Assembly: GCA_004297335.1 (NCBI GenBank)
Contig: SCUD01000035.1
Location: 24,167-88,166 of the forward strand
DNA length: 64,000 bases
Origin: Gammaproteobacteria bacterium
Lineage (GTDB): Bacteria; Pseudomonadota; Gammaproteobacteria; Steroidobacterales; Steroidobacteraceae
Direction of reading: 5' to 3'
In this document: in pieces, positions 45,118-56,644 of the stretch
How positions within the stretch are numbered: position 1 is the stretch's first letter
How the letters are laid out: each line of letters starts with the position of its first letter
Translations under genes and position numbers: made by a program
Notes under the pieces: generated by a model
What the model was told of the DNA's origin: nothing
Database searches by the model: none
The model's input: the letters and a program-made list of their open reading frames with translations, nothing else

Positions 45118-46428
45118 ATGTCCACGACCGTCCGCCTGCTTACCCTCACCCTGCTCGCCAGCGCCACGGCACTCGCGGACGAAGCACCGCCCGGTGACGC
45201 CGCTGCGCTCGCCGCCGAGGTCGCCGCTCCGGTCCTCGCCTGGCGCCGCGACCTCCACGAGCATCCCGAGCTCGGCAACCGTGAGTTCCGCACCGCGAAA
45301 CTCGTTGCCGACCACCTGCGCGGGCTCGGCCTCGAGGTGCGCACCGGCATTGCCCATACCGGCGTCGTCGGCATCCTGCGTGGCGGCCGGCCGGGGCCCC
45401 GGCTGGCGCTGCGCGCGGACATGGACGCACTGCCGGTCACGGAACGCGTGGACCTGCCGTTTGCCTCCCGGGTCGTCGCCGAGTACCGCGGCCAGCAGAC
45501 CGGCGTCATGCATGCCTGCGGTCACGACACTCATACGGCGATCCTGATGGGCGTTGCCCAGGCGCTCGCCTCAATTCGAGGAAAGCTTCCGGGTGAGGTC
45601 ATGTTCATCTTCCAGCCGGCCGAGGAAGGAGCGCCAGACGGCGAGGACGGCGGTGCCGCGATGATGCTGGCCGAGGGATTGTTCCAGGACTTCACACCGG
45701 ACGCAGTGCTCGGCCTGCATGTGATCGCCGGCATGCCCTCGGACACCATCGCCACCCGCGCCGGTCCGTTCATGGCCGCGGGCGATTCCTTCAGCATCCG
45801 GGTGATCGGGCGCCAGAGCCACGGCTCGCGCCCATGGAGCGGTATCGATCCGATCGTCGCCGCGGCCGAAATCATCACCAGCGCACAGACCGTGGTCAGC
45901 CGCCAAGTGGACCTCACGCGTGCACCGGTGGTGCTGTCCTTCGGCGCCATCCACGGTGGTATCCGCTCCAATATCATCCCGGACTCGGTCGAACTGATCG
46001 GCACGATCCGCACCTTCGAGCCGGACATGCGCGACAAGGTCTTCGCAGGACTGAAGAGCGTGGCCGAACACGTCGCGGCCGCCCATGGCGCCAGGGTCGA
46101 GACGAAGATACCGGACGAGCAGGGCTACCCGGTAACCCGCAACGATCCGGCACTGACGGCGCGCCTGCGGCCAAGCCTGGCCCGCGCCGCCGGCGGCCGG
46201 CTGATCGAAATCCCGCCGATCACGGGTTCCGAGGACTTCAGCTTCTACGGGCAGCATGCTCCCGCGCTCTTCTTCTTCGTCGGCGCCACGCCACCCGGTC
46301 CGGACGCAGCGTCCGCGCCAACGAATCACTCTCCGGAGTTCTTCGTCGACGAGGCAGCGCTGCCGCTGGGTACCCGGGCGCTGCTGCAGGCCTCCCTCGA
46401 CTTCCTGGCCGGCGCCGGCACCGACTGA
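45118..46428 (+). CDS. secreted M20 family amidohydrolase/carboxypeptidase
   Basis: Signal peptide; HEHPELGNREF, RADMDALPV, HACGHDTHTAIL, FQPAEEGAPDGEDGG; ATG 45118 has an upstream GGAG. Confidence 0.9.
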   Translation: MSTTVRLLTLTLLASATALADEAPPGDAAALAAEVAAPVLAWRRDLHEHPELGNREFRTAKLVADHLRGLGLEVRTGIAHTGVVGILRGGRPGPRLALRADMDALPVTERVDLPFASRVVAEYRGQQTGVMHACGHDTHTAILMGVAQALASIRGKLPGEVMFIFQPAEEGAPDGEDGGAAMMLAEGLFQDFTPDAVLGLHVIAGMPSDTIATRAGPFMAAGDSFSIRVIGRQSHGSRPWSGIDPIVAAAEIITSAQTVVSRQVDLTRAPVVLSFGAIHGGIRSNIIPDSVELIGTIRTFEPDMRDKVFAGLKSVAEHVAAAHGARVETKIPDEQGYPVTRNDPALTARLRPSLARAAGGRLIEIPPITGSEDFSFYGQHAPALFFFVGATPPGPDAASAPTNHSPEFFVDEAALPLGTRALLQASLDFLAGAGTD

Positions 46429-46454
46429 ACCGCACCCGGCCGACCGCCGGCCAG

Positions 46455-47312
46455 CTACAGCGGGTCGGCCGCGAAGGTGTCGCAGCGCGCCGGATCGCCG
46501 CTCTCGAAACCAGCCCGGAACCAGCGCACGCGCTGGGCTGCTGAGCCATGACTGAAGGCATCCGGCACAACAGCTCCCTGCGACTGCCGCTGCAAAGTGT
46601 CATCGCCGATGGCGGTAGCTGTGTTGAGCGCCTCCTCGACATCGCCCGCTTCCAGCCAGGCGTGGCGCCGCTCGGCGTGGTAAGCCCACAGGCCGGCGTA
46701 GCAGTCCGCCTGCAACTCCTGGCGCACCAGCAGGCCGCCATCGCCCTCGACCTGTGCGCCCCGGCGGCGCGCATCGTTGACGCGGCCCGCCACGCCGGTC
46801 AGCGTCTGCACATGGTGGCCGACCTCGTGGGCGATCACGTAGGCCTCGGCAAAATCGCCGCCTCCACCCAGCCGGCCTTCCATCTGCTGGAAAAAGCCGA
46901 GGTCAATGTAGACCTTCTGGTCGCCCGGGCAATAGAACGGCCCGGCTGCCGCCGACGCTCCACCGCAGGCCGAGTCCACCTGGCCGCTGAACAACACCAG
47001 CGTTGGCGGCTGGTATTCCTGGCCGCTGGCCGTGAAGATCGCGCTCCAGACGTCCTCGGTCTCGCCGAGGATGCTGGCGACGAACTGCGCGGCCTCGTCA
47101 TCGCCCGGTGGAGCCGCCGTTCCGTCCGCCGGCGGCGCGGAAGTCTGCTGCATCTGGGCTACGAGTCCGAGCATCTCGAGCGGGTTCCTGCCGAGCAGCA
47201 GGCCGATCACGATCACCGCGCCGATTCCGCCCAGGCCGAGCTTCAGGCCGCCCCCTGCCATGCCCCGACGATCCTCGACGTTCGTGCTGCGTCGTGCGTT
47301 GCGCCATTTCAT
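46455..47312 (-). CDS. neutral zinc metallopeptidase (YpfJ family)
   Basis: MKWRNARRSTNVEDRRG, single TM, YVIAHEVGHHVQTLTGV, RQELQADCYAGLWAYHA. Confidence 0.93.
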   Translation of the reverse strand: MKWRNARRSTNVEDRRGMAGGGLKLGLGGIGAVIVIGLLLGRNPLEMLGLVAQMQQTSAPPADGTAAPPGDDEAAQFVASILGETEDVWSAIFTASGQEYQPPTLVLFSGQVDSACGGASAAAGPFYCPGDQKVYIDLGFFQQMEGRLGGGGDFAEAYVIAHEVGHHVQTLTGVAGRVNDARRRGAQVEGDGGLLVRQELQADCYAGLWAYHAERRHAWLEAGDVEEALNTATAIGDDTLQRQSQGAVVPDAFSHGSAAQRVRWFRAGFESGDPARCDTFAADPL

Positions 47313-47439
47313 CGAGTTGCCTCTCCGGGCTGCCGGATGGCGCATTGTCCCCTGATTTCACCTTCGCCGCGACACTGCAGACACGCGCGCCGATTCTCGG
47401 CTACGCTGGCAAGGTAACACCGGACTGCGCGGAGCTGGC

Positions 47440-48798
47440 ATGGCTGAAAAAGTCGAAACCTGGTCCTCGCACCTGGCCTTCTATCTCTGCGTGGCCGGGG
47501 CAGCCGTCGGCCTGGGATCGCTGTGGCGTTTCCCGTTTCTCGCCGGCCAGTACGGCGGCGGCCTGTTCGTCCTCGTGTTCGTACTGGCCTGCGTGTTGAT
47601 CGCCGTGCCACTGTTGACCGCGGAGTTCATGCTCGGCCGGCGCGGTGGGCCGAACGTCCCGGCCGCGGCCGGCCGGGTCGCCACCGCGGCCGGCCGCTCC
47701 CCGCGCTGGGCTGCGATCGGGACCCTTGGCACGCTCGCGATGCTGCTGATCATGAGCTACTACACGGTGATCGGCGGCTGGGTATTCGCCTACGTCGGCG
47801 CCTATGCCTCGGGTGCTGCGGCAGGACTCGACTCCGCCGAGCTCGCCGCCCGCTTCGCGGCGCTGCTGGCCGATCCCTGGCGGCTCGCGTTCTGGCACGC
47901 ACTGTTCATGCTGGCGACCGTGGCGATTTCGATCGCCGGCCTGCATCGCGGCATCGAGCGCGCGAACGAAGTGATGCTGCCGGGCCTGTTCGGCATCCTG
48001 ATCGGCCTCGCCGCCTACGCGCTCAGCCAGGGCGACGCGCACGCGGCCATCGCCTTCCTGACTCACGTCGATCTGTCGCAGCTCAGCGGCGAGCTGGTGC
48101 TGGCCGCCGTGGGCCAGGCGTTCTTCGCGACCGGCGTCGGCATGGCGATCATGATGGCCTATGGCAGCCACGTGACCGCGGACGAGTCGCTGCCACGATC
48201 GGCCGTGATCGTCGTGAGCTCGATCGTGCTCGCCTCGGTGCTCGCCAGCCTGCTGATCTTTCCGCTGGTGTTCGGCTCCGGCGTGGATCCGGCGCACGGG
48301 CCACAGCTGGCCTTCATCGTGCTGCCCTCGATCTTCGTCGACATGCCGGGCAGCACGCTGATCGGCACCCTGTTCTTCGTGCTGCTGGCCTTTGCGGCGT
48401 TGTCATCGGCGATCGCCGGCTTCGAGCCCGCCGGCGCCTGGCTGATGGAGCGCTACGACCTGCGGCGCGGCCGCGCGATCGCGCTGATTGCCGCCGCGAC
48501 CTGGCTCGCCGGCATCGGCACGGTCCTGTCCTTCAATCTCTGGCGCGAGGTGCACCCGCTCGCGGCATTCGAGCGCTTCCGGACCGCGACCATCTTCGAC
48601 CTCACCGACTTCATCGCCGCCAACCTGTTGCTGCCGGCCGGCGCCCTGTTGACCTGCATCCTGGTCGGGTGGCGCCTGGCCCGCCGGCACATCGGCACGG
48701 ACTTCGGGCGCGACGCCCGGGTCGCCACCGTACTGCTCGCACTGCTGCGCTACCTGTGCCCGCTCGCAATCGTTGGCGTTCTGGCGGGCGCGCTCTGA
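47440..48798 (+). CDS. sodium-dependent transporter, SNF/NSS family
   Basis: AVGLGSLWRFPFLAGQYGGGLFVLVFV; multiple TM segments. Confidence 0.92.
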   Translation: MAEKVETWSSHLAFYLCVAGAAVGLGSLWRFPFLAGQYGGGLFVLVFVLACVLIAVPLLTAEFMLGRRGGPNVPAAAGRVATAAGRSPRWAAIGTLGTLAMLLIMSYYTVIGGWVFAYVGAYASGAAAGLDSAELAARFAALLADPWRLAFWHALFMLATVAISIAGLHRGIERANEVMLPGLFGILIGLAAYALSQGDAHAAIAFLTHVDLSQLSGELVLAAVGQAFFATGVGMAIMMAYGSHVTADESLPRSAVIVVSSIVLASVLASLLIFPLVFGSGVDPAHGPQLAFIVLPSIFVDMPGSTLIGTLFFVLLAFAALSSAIAGFEPAGAWLMERYDLRRGRAIALIAAATWLAGIGTVLSFNLWREVHPLAAFERFRTATIFDLTDFIAANLLLPAGALLTCILVGWRLARRHIGTDFGRDARVATVLLALLRYLCPLAIVGVLAGAL

Positions 48799-48815
48799 GC
48801 CAGCGTGAGGCCGTG

Positions 48816-48821
48816 TATAAT
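48816..48821 (+). promoter_or_regulatory. putative -10 box TATAAT upstream of NAD-GDH
   Basis: gtgTATAATcc; no clear -35. Confidence 0.35.
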
Positions 48822-48832
48822 CCGCCGCACGT

Positions 48833-48859
48833 TTCCGGCCTCCCCGGGATGGGCCGGAA
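48833..48859 (+). promoter_or_regulatory. 5' leader hairpin TTCCGGCC-N11-GGCCGGAA before NAD-GDH
   Basis: Perfect 8-bp arms, 15 bp before ATG 48875. Confidence 0.45.
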
Positions 48860-48874
48860 GCGCAGGGAGCACCG

Positions 48875-51800
48875 ATGCCAGGCACCATCCCGGCCGCGCG
48901 CCGGGACCTCATTGACCGGATCGCCGCCCATGCGCGGCGTCTCGCGCCGCGGCGGCTGCCGGTAGCCGCCGGCCGGTTCACCCGACTCTTCTTCCGCGGC
49001 GTCTCCGAACTGGACCTCGCTGCCCGCACTGAGCGGGACCTCGCCGGTGCGGCACTCTCGCTGCTCGCACTCGGCCAGCGCCGGCGCTCCGGCCGCCCGC
49101 TGCTACGGGTCTTCAACCCGGAACCGCGCCGTGACGGCTTCGGTTCCGGGCACACCATCATCGCGGTCATCACCGACGACATGCCGTTCCTGGTCGATTC
49201 GCTCGGCATTGTCTGCGCGCAATCCGGACTGGCCGTTCACCTGCTGGCGCATCCGGTATTCTCCGTCACGCGCGACCGCCGCGGGCGCTTGACCGGCGTG
49301 TTCCTCGACACCACGCCCCCGGCGGCGCGGACCGAGTCCTGGCAGTTCATCGAGGTCGACCGGGAGACAGACGCGCAGCGTCTCGCCGCACTCGAGCGGC
49401 GCATCCGCGCGACGCTCGATGACGTATCGCGCGCCACCAGGGACTGGCGGCGGATGCGTGACCGGGCTCTCGCGATCGCCGGCGAACTCGCTGCCGGTCT
49501 CCCGGGCGTACCGGCCCGCGAGCTGCGCGAAACCGAGGCCCTGCTCCGCTGGATGGCCGACAACCATTTCACGCTGCTCGGCTACCGCGAGTACCGCCTG
49601 CGGCGCGGTCGCCATTACGACCTGCTCGAGCCGCTGCCGGACACCGGGCTCGGGCTGCTGCGCGGCCGCCGGCGGCGACGCGAGCGTCCAATCGAGCTGC
49701 GTGGCGAGGTCCGCGAATTCGCACGCGCGCCGGATCCGCTGATCATCACCAAGGCGAACTCGGTCGCGACCGTCCACCGGGCGACCTACCTCGACTATGT
49801 CGGTGTCAAGACCTTCGACGGCGCCGGACAGGTGACCGGGGAGCGCCGCTTCATCGGACTGTGGACCTCATCGGCCTACAGCCATAGTCCCGGCGACATT
49901 CCGGTGCTGCGCCACAAGGTGCAGCGCGTCATCGCGCAGTTCGGCCAGCTGCCCTCGAGTCACGACAGCAAGGCCGTCGCCCACGTGATCGAGACCTTTC
50001 CGCGGGACGAGCTGTTCCAGGCGAGCGTGGCCGACCTCGCGCGGATGGTGCGGGGCATCGTCAATCTCTATGAGCGCGCCCAGGTGCGCCTGTTCGTGCG
50101 CCGGGACGTGTTCGGGCGCTTCCAGTCCTGCCTCATCTACGTGCCGCGCGATCGCTACAACACCCAGGTCCGCGAACGCATCGAGCGCCTCGCGCTCGAG
50201 GCCTTCGGTGGCCAGGCGGTGGAATCGCAGGTCCAGCTGTCGGAATCCGCGCTCGCCCGCGTGCACCTGCTGGTCCGCACACCGCCCGGCACCGTCCAGT
50301 TACAGGACGCGGCCGAGCTCGAGCGACGCATCCGCGAGACCGTCCGCACCTGGCAGGACCACCTGCGGGACCGCCTGCAGCAGGACCGGGACGAGACCGC
50401 CGCCCGTCGCCTGATGCACGACTGGGGACAGGCCTTCCCGGCGGCCTACCAGGAAGACACGCCGCCCGCGGCCGCGCTCACCGACATTGCCACCCTCGCG
50501 GCGCTGGCCGCCGACCCCGATGGCCTGCACATGCATCTGTACCGGGCCGAGGGCCAGCCGGCACACCGCGTGCAGTTCAAGCTGTACCGCCAGGACCGTC
50601 CGATCCCGATTTCCGATGTCCTGCCGACGATCGAGAACCTGGGCCTGCGCCTGATCAGCGAGCGTCCCTACGAGATCGGGTCGGCCGCCGGCCGGTTCTG
50701 GATCCAGGACTTCGAACTCGAGCATCCGCGCGGCATACGCATCGAACTCGCGAACGATGGTCCGCGCTTCAAGTCGTCGTTCGCCAGCGTCTGGCACGGT
50801 TACGCGGACAACGACGGTTTCAACCGGCTGGTACTGGCGGCGGATCTCGACTGGCGCGAGGTGACCGTGTTGCGCAGCTACGCGCGCTGGTTCGTACAGC
50901 TCGGGCTGCCGCTGTCCCAGGCCTACATGGAGGAGGCACTGGCGAGCAATGCGGAAGCCGCCGGCTGCCTGCTGCGACTGTTCCTGGCGCGCTTCGATCC
51001 ACGGCCGGACCGGACGCTGGCGCGACGCCGTACCCTGCGCCAGCGCGGCCTCTTCGAGCGCCTGCTGGCACGGGTCGCGCGCGGCGACGACGACCGCATC
51101 CTGCGGGCCTTCCATGCTGCGATCGAGGCCACGCTGCGGACCAATTACTTCCAGGCCGGGCCCGACGGGGCGGCCAGGCCCTGCCTGGCGCTGAAGATCG
51201 ACCCACGCCGGGTACCGGAGACGCCGCTGCCACGGCCCATGTTCGAGATCTTCGTGCACTCACCACGCTTCGAGGGCGTGCACCTGCGCATGGGCCAGGT
51301 GGCACGCGGCGGCCTGCGCTGGTCGGACCGACGCGAGGACTTCCGCACCGAGATCCTCGGCTTGATGAAGGCCCAGAACGTCAAGAACACCGTGATCATT
51401 CCGGTCGGGGCCAAGGGCGGCTTCGTGCCGCGCCGCCTGCCTGCCGGGCGCGAGGAGGCGCTACGCGAGGGCACGGAATGCTATCGCGGATTCGTCCGCG
51501 CGCTGCTCGACGTCACCGACAACGTGGTCGGCGGCCGGGTGGTGCCACCGCCGGGGGTCGTGCGCCATGACGGTGACGACGCCTATCTGGTCGTCGCCGC
51601 CGACAAGGGCACCGCGACCTTCTCGGACACAGCCAACGCAATCTCCGCCGAATACGGCTTCTGGCTCGGCGACGCCTTTGCCTCCGGTGGCTCAGCGGGC
51701 TATGACCACAAGCAGATGGCCATCACCGCCCGCGGTGCCTGGGAGTCGGTGCGGCGCCACTTCCGCGAACTGGGCGTCGACATCCAGAACCAGGATTTCA

Positions 51801-53701
51801 CCGTTGCTGGCATCGGCGACATGTCCGGCGACGTGTTCGGCAACGGCATGCTGCTGTCACCGCACATCCGCCTGCTGGCGGCGTTCAATCACCAGCACAT
51901 CTTCCTCGATCCTTCGCCGGACGCCGCCGCGAGCCATGCCGAGCGCCTGCGCCTGTTCCGGCTGCCGCGGTCCGGCTGGGACGACTACGACCCGCGGCGA
52001 CTGTCGCCCGGCGGCGGTGTGCACTCGCGCCAGGGGAAGTCGCTGGCCCTGTCGCCGCAGGCACGCGCGATGCTCGGCGTCGAGGCCACGAGCCTGCCGC
52101 CGGCCGAGGTCATCCGCGCGATCCTGCGCATGCCTGTGGACCTGCTGTGGAATGGCGGCATCGGCACCTACGTCCGCGCCAGCGACGAGAGCGATGCTTC
52201 GATCGGCGACCGCACCAACGATGCCGTGCGCGTCACCGGGCGCGAGCTGCGCTGCCGCGTCGCCGGCGAAGGCGGCAACTTGGGTTTCTCGCAGCGCGGC
52301 CGCATCGAATACGCACAGAGCGGCGGTCGCGTCAACAGCGACTTCATCGACAACTCCGGGGGCGTCAACTGCTCGGACGTCGAGGTCAACCTGAAGATCC
52401 TGCTGAATCCGCTGGTCCGTGCCGGGCGGCTCCGGCAGGCAGCGCGCAACCGGCTGCTCGCGCGAATGACGGATGAAGTGGCCGGGCTGGTGCTGCGCAA
52501 CAATTACCTGCAGAGCCTCGCGATCTCGACGCTGCAGGCCCGCGCCGCCGAGCGCATCGCCGAACTCGGCCACGTGATCCACGCGCTGGAGCGCGGCGCC
52601 GGGCTCGATCGTGCACTGGAAGCGCTGCCCGCCGACGAGGAACTCACGGAACGACGACGCAAGGGCCTCGGGCTGGCCCGCCCGGAACTCGCGATGCTGC
52701 TGTCGTACTCGAAGATCTGGCTGTACGACCGGCTGATCGGCAGCGACGCGCCCGAGGACCCCTGGCTCGGTACCGAACTCGTGCGTTACTTCCCGCAGCC
52801 GGTGCAGAAGCGCTTCGCGCCGGCGATCGCCCGCCACCAGCTGCGCCGCGAGATCATCGCGACGGCCATCACCAACAGCCTGGTGAACCGGATGGGCCCG
52901 GTATTCGCGATTCGCGCCCTCGAGGATACCGGTGCCGGTATCGCCAGCATTGCGCGGGCCTATGCGATCGCGCGCGAGATCACGCGCATGCGCGAGCTGT
53001 GGAGCGAGATCGAGGCGCTCGATGACCGGGTGCCGGCCGCGCTGCAGTACGACATGATCTACGAGACCACGCGGCTGCTGCGTCACCTGAGCTACTGGGT
53101 GATCCGGAACCTCGGCGCCGACCTCGACATCGAGCGGGCCGTATCGCGGCTGGGACCCGGCCTGCGAGAACTGCTGCGCGAGCTGCCCGAACTGGTTTCC
53201 GGCGTGGAGGCCGCGAGCTACCAGCGCGGGCTCGCGCGATTCGGGGCCGATGGCGTTCCGGCCCGGGTCGCGCGCCGGGTCGCCATCCTCGACGCGCTGC
53301 ATGCCGGTGTCGACATCGTCGAGGTCGCCCTCGCCCGCCGTGCTCCGACCATTTTCGCGGCGCGCGTCTACTTCGACCTCGGCACGGCTCTCGGGCTCGA
53401 CTGGATCCGCGGCGAGGTTGAGCGGCTGCCGGTCGAGGGCCACTGGCAGGCCATCGCTCGCGCTGCGCTGCGCGAAGAGGCATACTCGCTGCACCGCCGT
53501 CTCTGTGACCAGGTGCTCGCCCGCGGTACCCGCCGCGAGCCAGCTGCCGCCGTTGCGGCCTGGATGGCGGATGCCGATTTTGCGGCCGACGGACTCGGCC
53601 GCCTGATTCAGGAGATGCGTAACGTGGGGACCACCGACTTCCCGACTCTTTCCGTCGCGCTGCAGGCGGTGCGGCGCCTGGCCGGCCGCCGGGGCGAATG
53701 A
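48875..53701 (+). CDS. NAD-specific glutamate dehydrogenase (large, GDH180-like)
   Basis: 1608 aa; [14 protein letters not shown]-term, [79 protein letters not shown]. Confidence 0.96.
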   Translation: MPGTIPAARRDLIDRIAAHARRLAPRRLPVAAGRFTRLFFRGVSELDLAARTERDLAGAALSLLALGQRRRSGRPLLRVFNPEPRRDGFGSGHTIIAVITDDMPFLVDSLGIVCAQSGLAVHLLAHPVFSVTRDRRGRLTGVFLDTTPPAARTESWQFIEVDRETDAQRLAALERRIRATLDDVSRATRDWRRMRDRALAIAGELAAGLPGVPARELRETEALLRWMADNHFTLLGYREYRLRRGRHYDLLEPLPDTGLGLLRGRRRRRERPIELRGEVREFARAPDPLIITKANSVATVHRATYLDYVGVKTFDGAGQVTGERRFIGLWTSSAYSHSPGDIPVLRHKVQRVIAQFGQLPSSHDSKAVAHVIETFPRDELFQASVADLARMVRGIVNLYERAQVRLFVRRDVFGRFQSCLIYVPRDRYNTQVRERIERLALEAFGGQAVESQVQLSESALARVHLLVRTPPGTVQLQDAAELERRIRETVRTWQDHLRDRLQQDRDETAARRLMHDWGQAFPAAYQEDTPPAAALTDIATLAALAADPDGLHMHLYRAEGQPAHRVQFKLYRQDRPIPISDVLPTIENLGLRLISERPYEIGSAAGRFWIQDFELEHPRGIRIELANDGPRFKSSFASVWHGYADNDGFNRLVLAADLDWREVTVLRSYARWFVQLGLPLSQAYMEEALASNAEAAGCLLRLFLARFDPRPDRTLARRRTLRQRGLFERLLARVARGDDDRILRAFHAAIEATLRTNYFQAGPDGAARPCLALKIDPRRVPETPLPRPMFEIFVHSPRFEGVHLRMGQVARGGLRWSDRREDFRTEILGLMKAQNVKNTVIIPVGAKGGFVPRRLPAGREEALREGTECYRGFVRALLDVTDNVVGGRVVPPPGVVRHDGDDAYLVVAADKGTATFSDTANAISAEYGFWLGDAFASGGSAGYDHKQMAITARGAWESVRRHFRELGVDIQNQDFTVAGIGDMSGDVFGNGMLLSPHIRLLAAFNHQHIFLDPSPDAAASHAERLRLFRLPRSGWDDYDPRRLSPGGGVHSRQGKSLALSPQARAMLGVEATSLPPAEVIRAILRMPVDLLWNGGIGTYVRASDESDASIGDRTNDAVRVTGRELRCRVAGEGGNLGFSQRGRIEYAQSGGRVNSDFIDNSGGVNCSDVEVNLKILLNPLVRAGRLRQAARNRLLARMTDEVAGLVLRNNYLQSLAISTLQARAAERIAELGHVIHALERGAGLDRALEALPADEELTERRRKGLGLARPELAMLLSYSKIWLYDRLIGSDAPEDPWLGTELVRYFPQPVQKRFAPAIARHQLRREIIATAITNSLVNRMGPVFAIRALEDTGAGIASIARAYAIAREITRMRELWSEIEALDDRVPAALQYDMIYETTRLLRHLSYWVIRNLGADLDIERAVSRLGPGLRELLRELPELVSGVEAASYQRGLARFGADGVPARVARRVAILDALHAGVDIVEVALARRAPTIFAARVYFDLGTALGLDWIRGEVERLPVEGHWQAIARAALREEAYSLHRRLCDQVLARGTRREPAAAVAAWMADADFAADGLGRLIQEMRNVGTTDFPTLSVALQAVRRLAGRRGE

Positions 53702-54453
53702 TGCCCGGCAAGCTCGTGCTGGTACGTCACGGCCAGAGTACCTGGAACCTCGAGAACCTCTTCACCGGCTGGACCGACGTCGACCTGACAGCGCAGGGCT
53801 GCGCCGAGGCGCAGGCGGCGGGGCGCCTGCTGCGCGAGGGAGGCTTCGAATTCGACCTCGTACTGACCTCGGTGCTGAAGCGGGCGATCCGCACGCTGTG
53901 GATCATGCTCGATGAGATGGACCGCATGTGGCTGCCGGTCGAGCGCCACTGGCGCCTCAACGAACGCCATTACGGCGCGCTGCAGGGCCTCGACAAGGCC
54001 GAGACCGCGGCGAAGTTCGGTGCCGACCAGGTGCTGGTCTGGCGGCGCAGCTACGACATCCCGCCGCCGCCGCTCGAAGGCGACGATCCGCGGCATCCGC
54101 GCTTCGATGCGCGCTACCGGGGCGTCGCCGCGACCGAGCTGCCGGCCACCGAGTCACTGAAGGATACCCTCGGGCGCGTGCTGCCCTGCTGGCGCGAGCG
54201 CATCGCGCCGGAGCTCGCCGCCGGTCGCAGTGTCCTCGTGGTTGCGCACGGCAACAGCCTGCGCGCACTGGTCAAGATGCTCGATGACATGTCCGACGAC
54301 GAGATCGTCGGCTTCAATATTCCGACCGGCGTGCCGCTGCTCTACGAGCTGGGGCAGGATCTGCGGCCGGCGGTGCCGCGGCGTTTCCTCGGCGATCCGG
54401 CAGCGATCGAGGCCGCCGCACTCGCCGTCGCCAGGCAGGCAGAGCGACGCTGA
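53701..54453 (+). CDS. gpmA: 2,3-bisphosphoglycerate-dependent phosphoglycerate mutase
   Basis: [58 protein letters not shown]. Confidence 0.96.
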   Translation: MPGKLVLVRHGQSTWNLENLFTGWTDVDLTAQGCAEAQAAGRLLREGGFEFDLVLTSVLKRAIRTLWIMLDEMDRMWLPVERHWRLNERHYGALQGLDKAETAAKFGADQVLVWRRSYDIPPPPLEGDDPRHPRFDARYRGVAATELPATESLKDTLGRVLPCWRERIAPELAAGRSVLVVAHGNSLRALVKMLDDMSDDEIVGFNIPTGVPLLYELGQDLRPAVPRRFLGDPAAIEAAALAVARQAERR

Positions 54454-54457
54454 ACTC

Positions 54458-54775
54458 TCACTCGTCGGGGGCGATCTCGACGCGGATGCCTTCCAGCTTC
54501 TGATCGAAGCGGAACTGGCAGGACAGCCGCGAAGTCTCCGGCCGGTAGCCATCGAGCTGGCCGAGCCGCTCGCGCTCGTCGTCCTGCATCGCCGGCAGCC
54601 GCGAACGCCAGGGCTCCGCGACATAGACGTGGCAGGTTGCGCAGGAACACAGCCCGCCGCAAACCGCCGCGACGCCATAGTCGAGATCGCGAAGTGTTTC
54701 CATCAGGCTGAGACCCGCCTTGCCCGGCACCCGATGCTCGCGCCCGTCCCGATCCGTCACGACGATCTCCGCCAT
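54458..54775 (-). CDS. 2Fe-2S ferredoxin (adrenodoxin-like)
   Basis: MAEIVVTDRDGREHRVPGKAGLSLMETLRDLDYGVAAVCGGLCSCATCHVYV, CX5CX2C...C. Confidence 0.88.
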   Translation of the reverse strand: MAEIVVTDRDGREHRVPGKAGLSLMETLRDLDYGVAAVCGGLCSCATCHVYVAEPWRSRLPAMQDDERERLGQLDGYRPETSRLSCQFRFDQKLEGIRVEIAPDE

Positions 54776-54877
54776 CGCCACACTCCTTGTCGCAGTCCGA
54801 TGCCGGACCCGGCCGGGTGGCGCGAGATCCGAAGGGGGCGCCAGTTTGCTGGAGCCCTGCGGTCCCCGCAAGCGCCC

Positions 54878-56509
54878 TCAGTGGAACAGGTTCGCCGTCA
54901 CGGTCCCGACTGCGGCAGCGACATGGGCGCGCGCCCGGAGGTCGCCGATCACCCGGGCCACGTAGCCGCCGAGGAACTGATCGCGGTCGTCGAAGATCAG
55001 TGGCCGGGAGTCGCTGGGCGGAACCTCGAGCACCGCGCGTACCGCCTCGTAGAGCGCCGCGGTCGCCGGGGACAGCGTACCGCGCGCATCGCAGGTTCCG
55101 GCTACCCGCTGCGACCTCAGGTCCGCGGCCTGCACGGCGAAGATCAGCGCATTCGCCAGATAATGCTCCAGCAGGTCCAGCGAGCGGCGCGCGAGCAGCG
55201 CCGAGCCCATGCCCTGGCTGTTGACGTTCTGGTTGAACTGCTCGGCATGGGTCGGGAACCGGTCGGCCAGCGAGTTCCCGTACCACGAGATCAGCGGCAT
55301 GATCGAGTTGCCGGCCGTCTGCAGGGCCTTGAGACCCAGGTTGGTCCGGTGCTCCGGATTGCCGACCAGGCACGGCGGCAGGCCGTTGTTGAAGGCCGGC
55401 TCGACCAGCAGCGCGATCTGCACGTCCAGGTGCTTGGCCACCATGCCGAGGTGATAGCGCAGCTGGTCCATGCCGACGGCGGTGTACTGCGCGAGGAAGT
55501 TGCCACCGTGGTGGATGAAGTCCCCGGCCACGTCGATCAGCGGATTGTCGTTGGCCGAATTGGCCTCGATCTCGATCGAGCCGGCGATCTGGTTGACGCC
55601 GTCGATGATGGGACCGAGGAACTGCGGCAGGCAGCGCAGCGAGTAGCGGTCCTGCACCAGCCGGCCACGACGGCTTTCGATGTCGCCATGCACGGCGTCG
55701 AACGTGAGCTTTGATCCTGCCAGCAAACGGGCCATCTCGCGCGCGGTGCGGACCTGCCCTGGATGCGGCTTGTGCTCGTGGATGAACGGATCGAAGGAAT
55801 GCGCGGTACCGGTCAGCGCCTGGATGTAGATCGCGTGCACGCCGAGCGCAATCGCCAGCAGGTAGCGGGTGCGATCCAGGCAGTTCGCGGCGACGCCGGT
55901 GCAGACCGACGTGCCATTGGCCAGCGCCAGGCCCTCCTTGGCGGCGAGCGGAATCGGCTTGAGCCCCAGCTGGCTGAGTGCCGCGGGTGAATCCATGACC
56001 TGGCCGCGCAGGTCGACCTTGTAATCCGCGCTGACGCCGGTGAGCGCGCCGGCCATGTAGGCGAGCGGGATCAGGTCACCGCTCGCACCGATCGAGCCGA
56101 GCTCGTGGACCAGCGGAGTTGCGCCGGCGTTCAGGAAGGTCGCGAACCGCTGCAGGATCTCCAGCCGGATGCCGGAGACGCCCCGCATCAGCGAATTCGC
56201 CCGCAGCAGCAGCGCGGCCCGGACATCCGGCACCGGCAGCAGGTCGCCGGCCGTGGCTGAAAGGTGGAAGACCAGGTTCTGCTGCAGCTGGGCCGCGAGC
56301 TCCGGCGGTATGTATTGATCCGCCATGCCGCCGAACAGGGTGGTCACGCCGTAGATTGCCCGCCCGGCGTCGACGGCATCCTGGATGTAGGCGCGCGAAG
56401 CCTCGATCCGCGCGGTCGTGTCCGCATCATCCGCCAGCCGCACCGGGGCGCCGCGCGCCACCGCGGCGATGTCGGCGATCCTGAGATCCGAGCCGCTGAT
56501 CGTGATCAT
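54878..56509 (-). CDS. MIO-dependent aromatic ammonia-lyase, AvPAL-like with His-Leu selectivity pair (predicted tyrosine ammonia-lyase)
   Basis: GSIGASGDLIPLAYMAG MIO triad; LLLRANSLMRGVSGIRLEILQR, RFPTHAEQFNQNVNSQG as in cyanobacterial PALs; NLVFHLSATAG selectivity segment. Confidence 0.9.
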   Translation of the reverse strand: MITISGSDLRIADIAAVARGAPVRLADDADTTARIEASRAYIQDAVDAGRAIYGVTTLFGGMADQYIPPELAAQLQQNLVFHLSATAGDLLPVPDVRAALLLRANSLMRGVSGIRLEILQRFATFLNAGATPLVHELGSIGASGDLIPLAYMAGALTGVSADYKVDLRGQVMDSPAALSQLGLKPIPLAAKEGLALANGTSVCTGVAANCLDRTRYLLAIALGVHAIYIQALTGTAHSFDPFIHEHKPHPGQVRTAREMARLLAGSKLTFDAVHGDIESRRGRLVQDRYSLRCLPQFLGPIIDGVNQIAGSIEIEANSANDNPLIDVAGDFIHHGGNFLAQYTAVGMDQLRYHLGMVAKHLDVQIALLVEPAFNNGLPPCLVGNPEHRTNLGLKALQTAGNSIMPLISWYGNSLADRFPTHAEQFNQNVNSQGMGSALLARRSLDLLEHYLANALIFAVQAADLRSQRVAGTCDARGTLSPATAALYEAVRAVLEVPPSDSRPLIFDDRDQFLGGYVARVIGDLRARAHVAAAVGTVTANLFH

Positions 56510-56515
56510 TGGAGC

Positions 56516-56570
56516 TGTCCTTTCCGGGTTGGCTGGCGAGGGCATCAGCCTAGCGAACCGGCCGGAAAGG
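56516..56570 (-). promoter_or_regulatory. structured 5' leader that can sequester the Shine-Dalgarno of the lyase
   Basis: CCTTTCCG-GCC-GGTT-CGCTA-GGCTG...CAGCC-AACC-CGGAAAGG on the minus strand, 17 potential bp; 3' arm includes the AAGGA 8 nt before ATG 56509. Confidence 0.55.
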
Positions 56571-56644
56571 GGCTTTCTGATGCGGCCCCGGAACTTCGTG
56601 TCACCGGCAGATCACACCGCGCGGCGGGCACCTGCCGGAAATGT

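Noticed and set aside
54230-55714. 494-aa plus-strand ORF
   Set aside because: Runs antisense to ferredoxin and MIO lyase and out of frame through gpmA; no domain signature.
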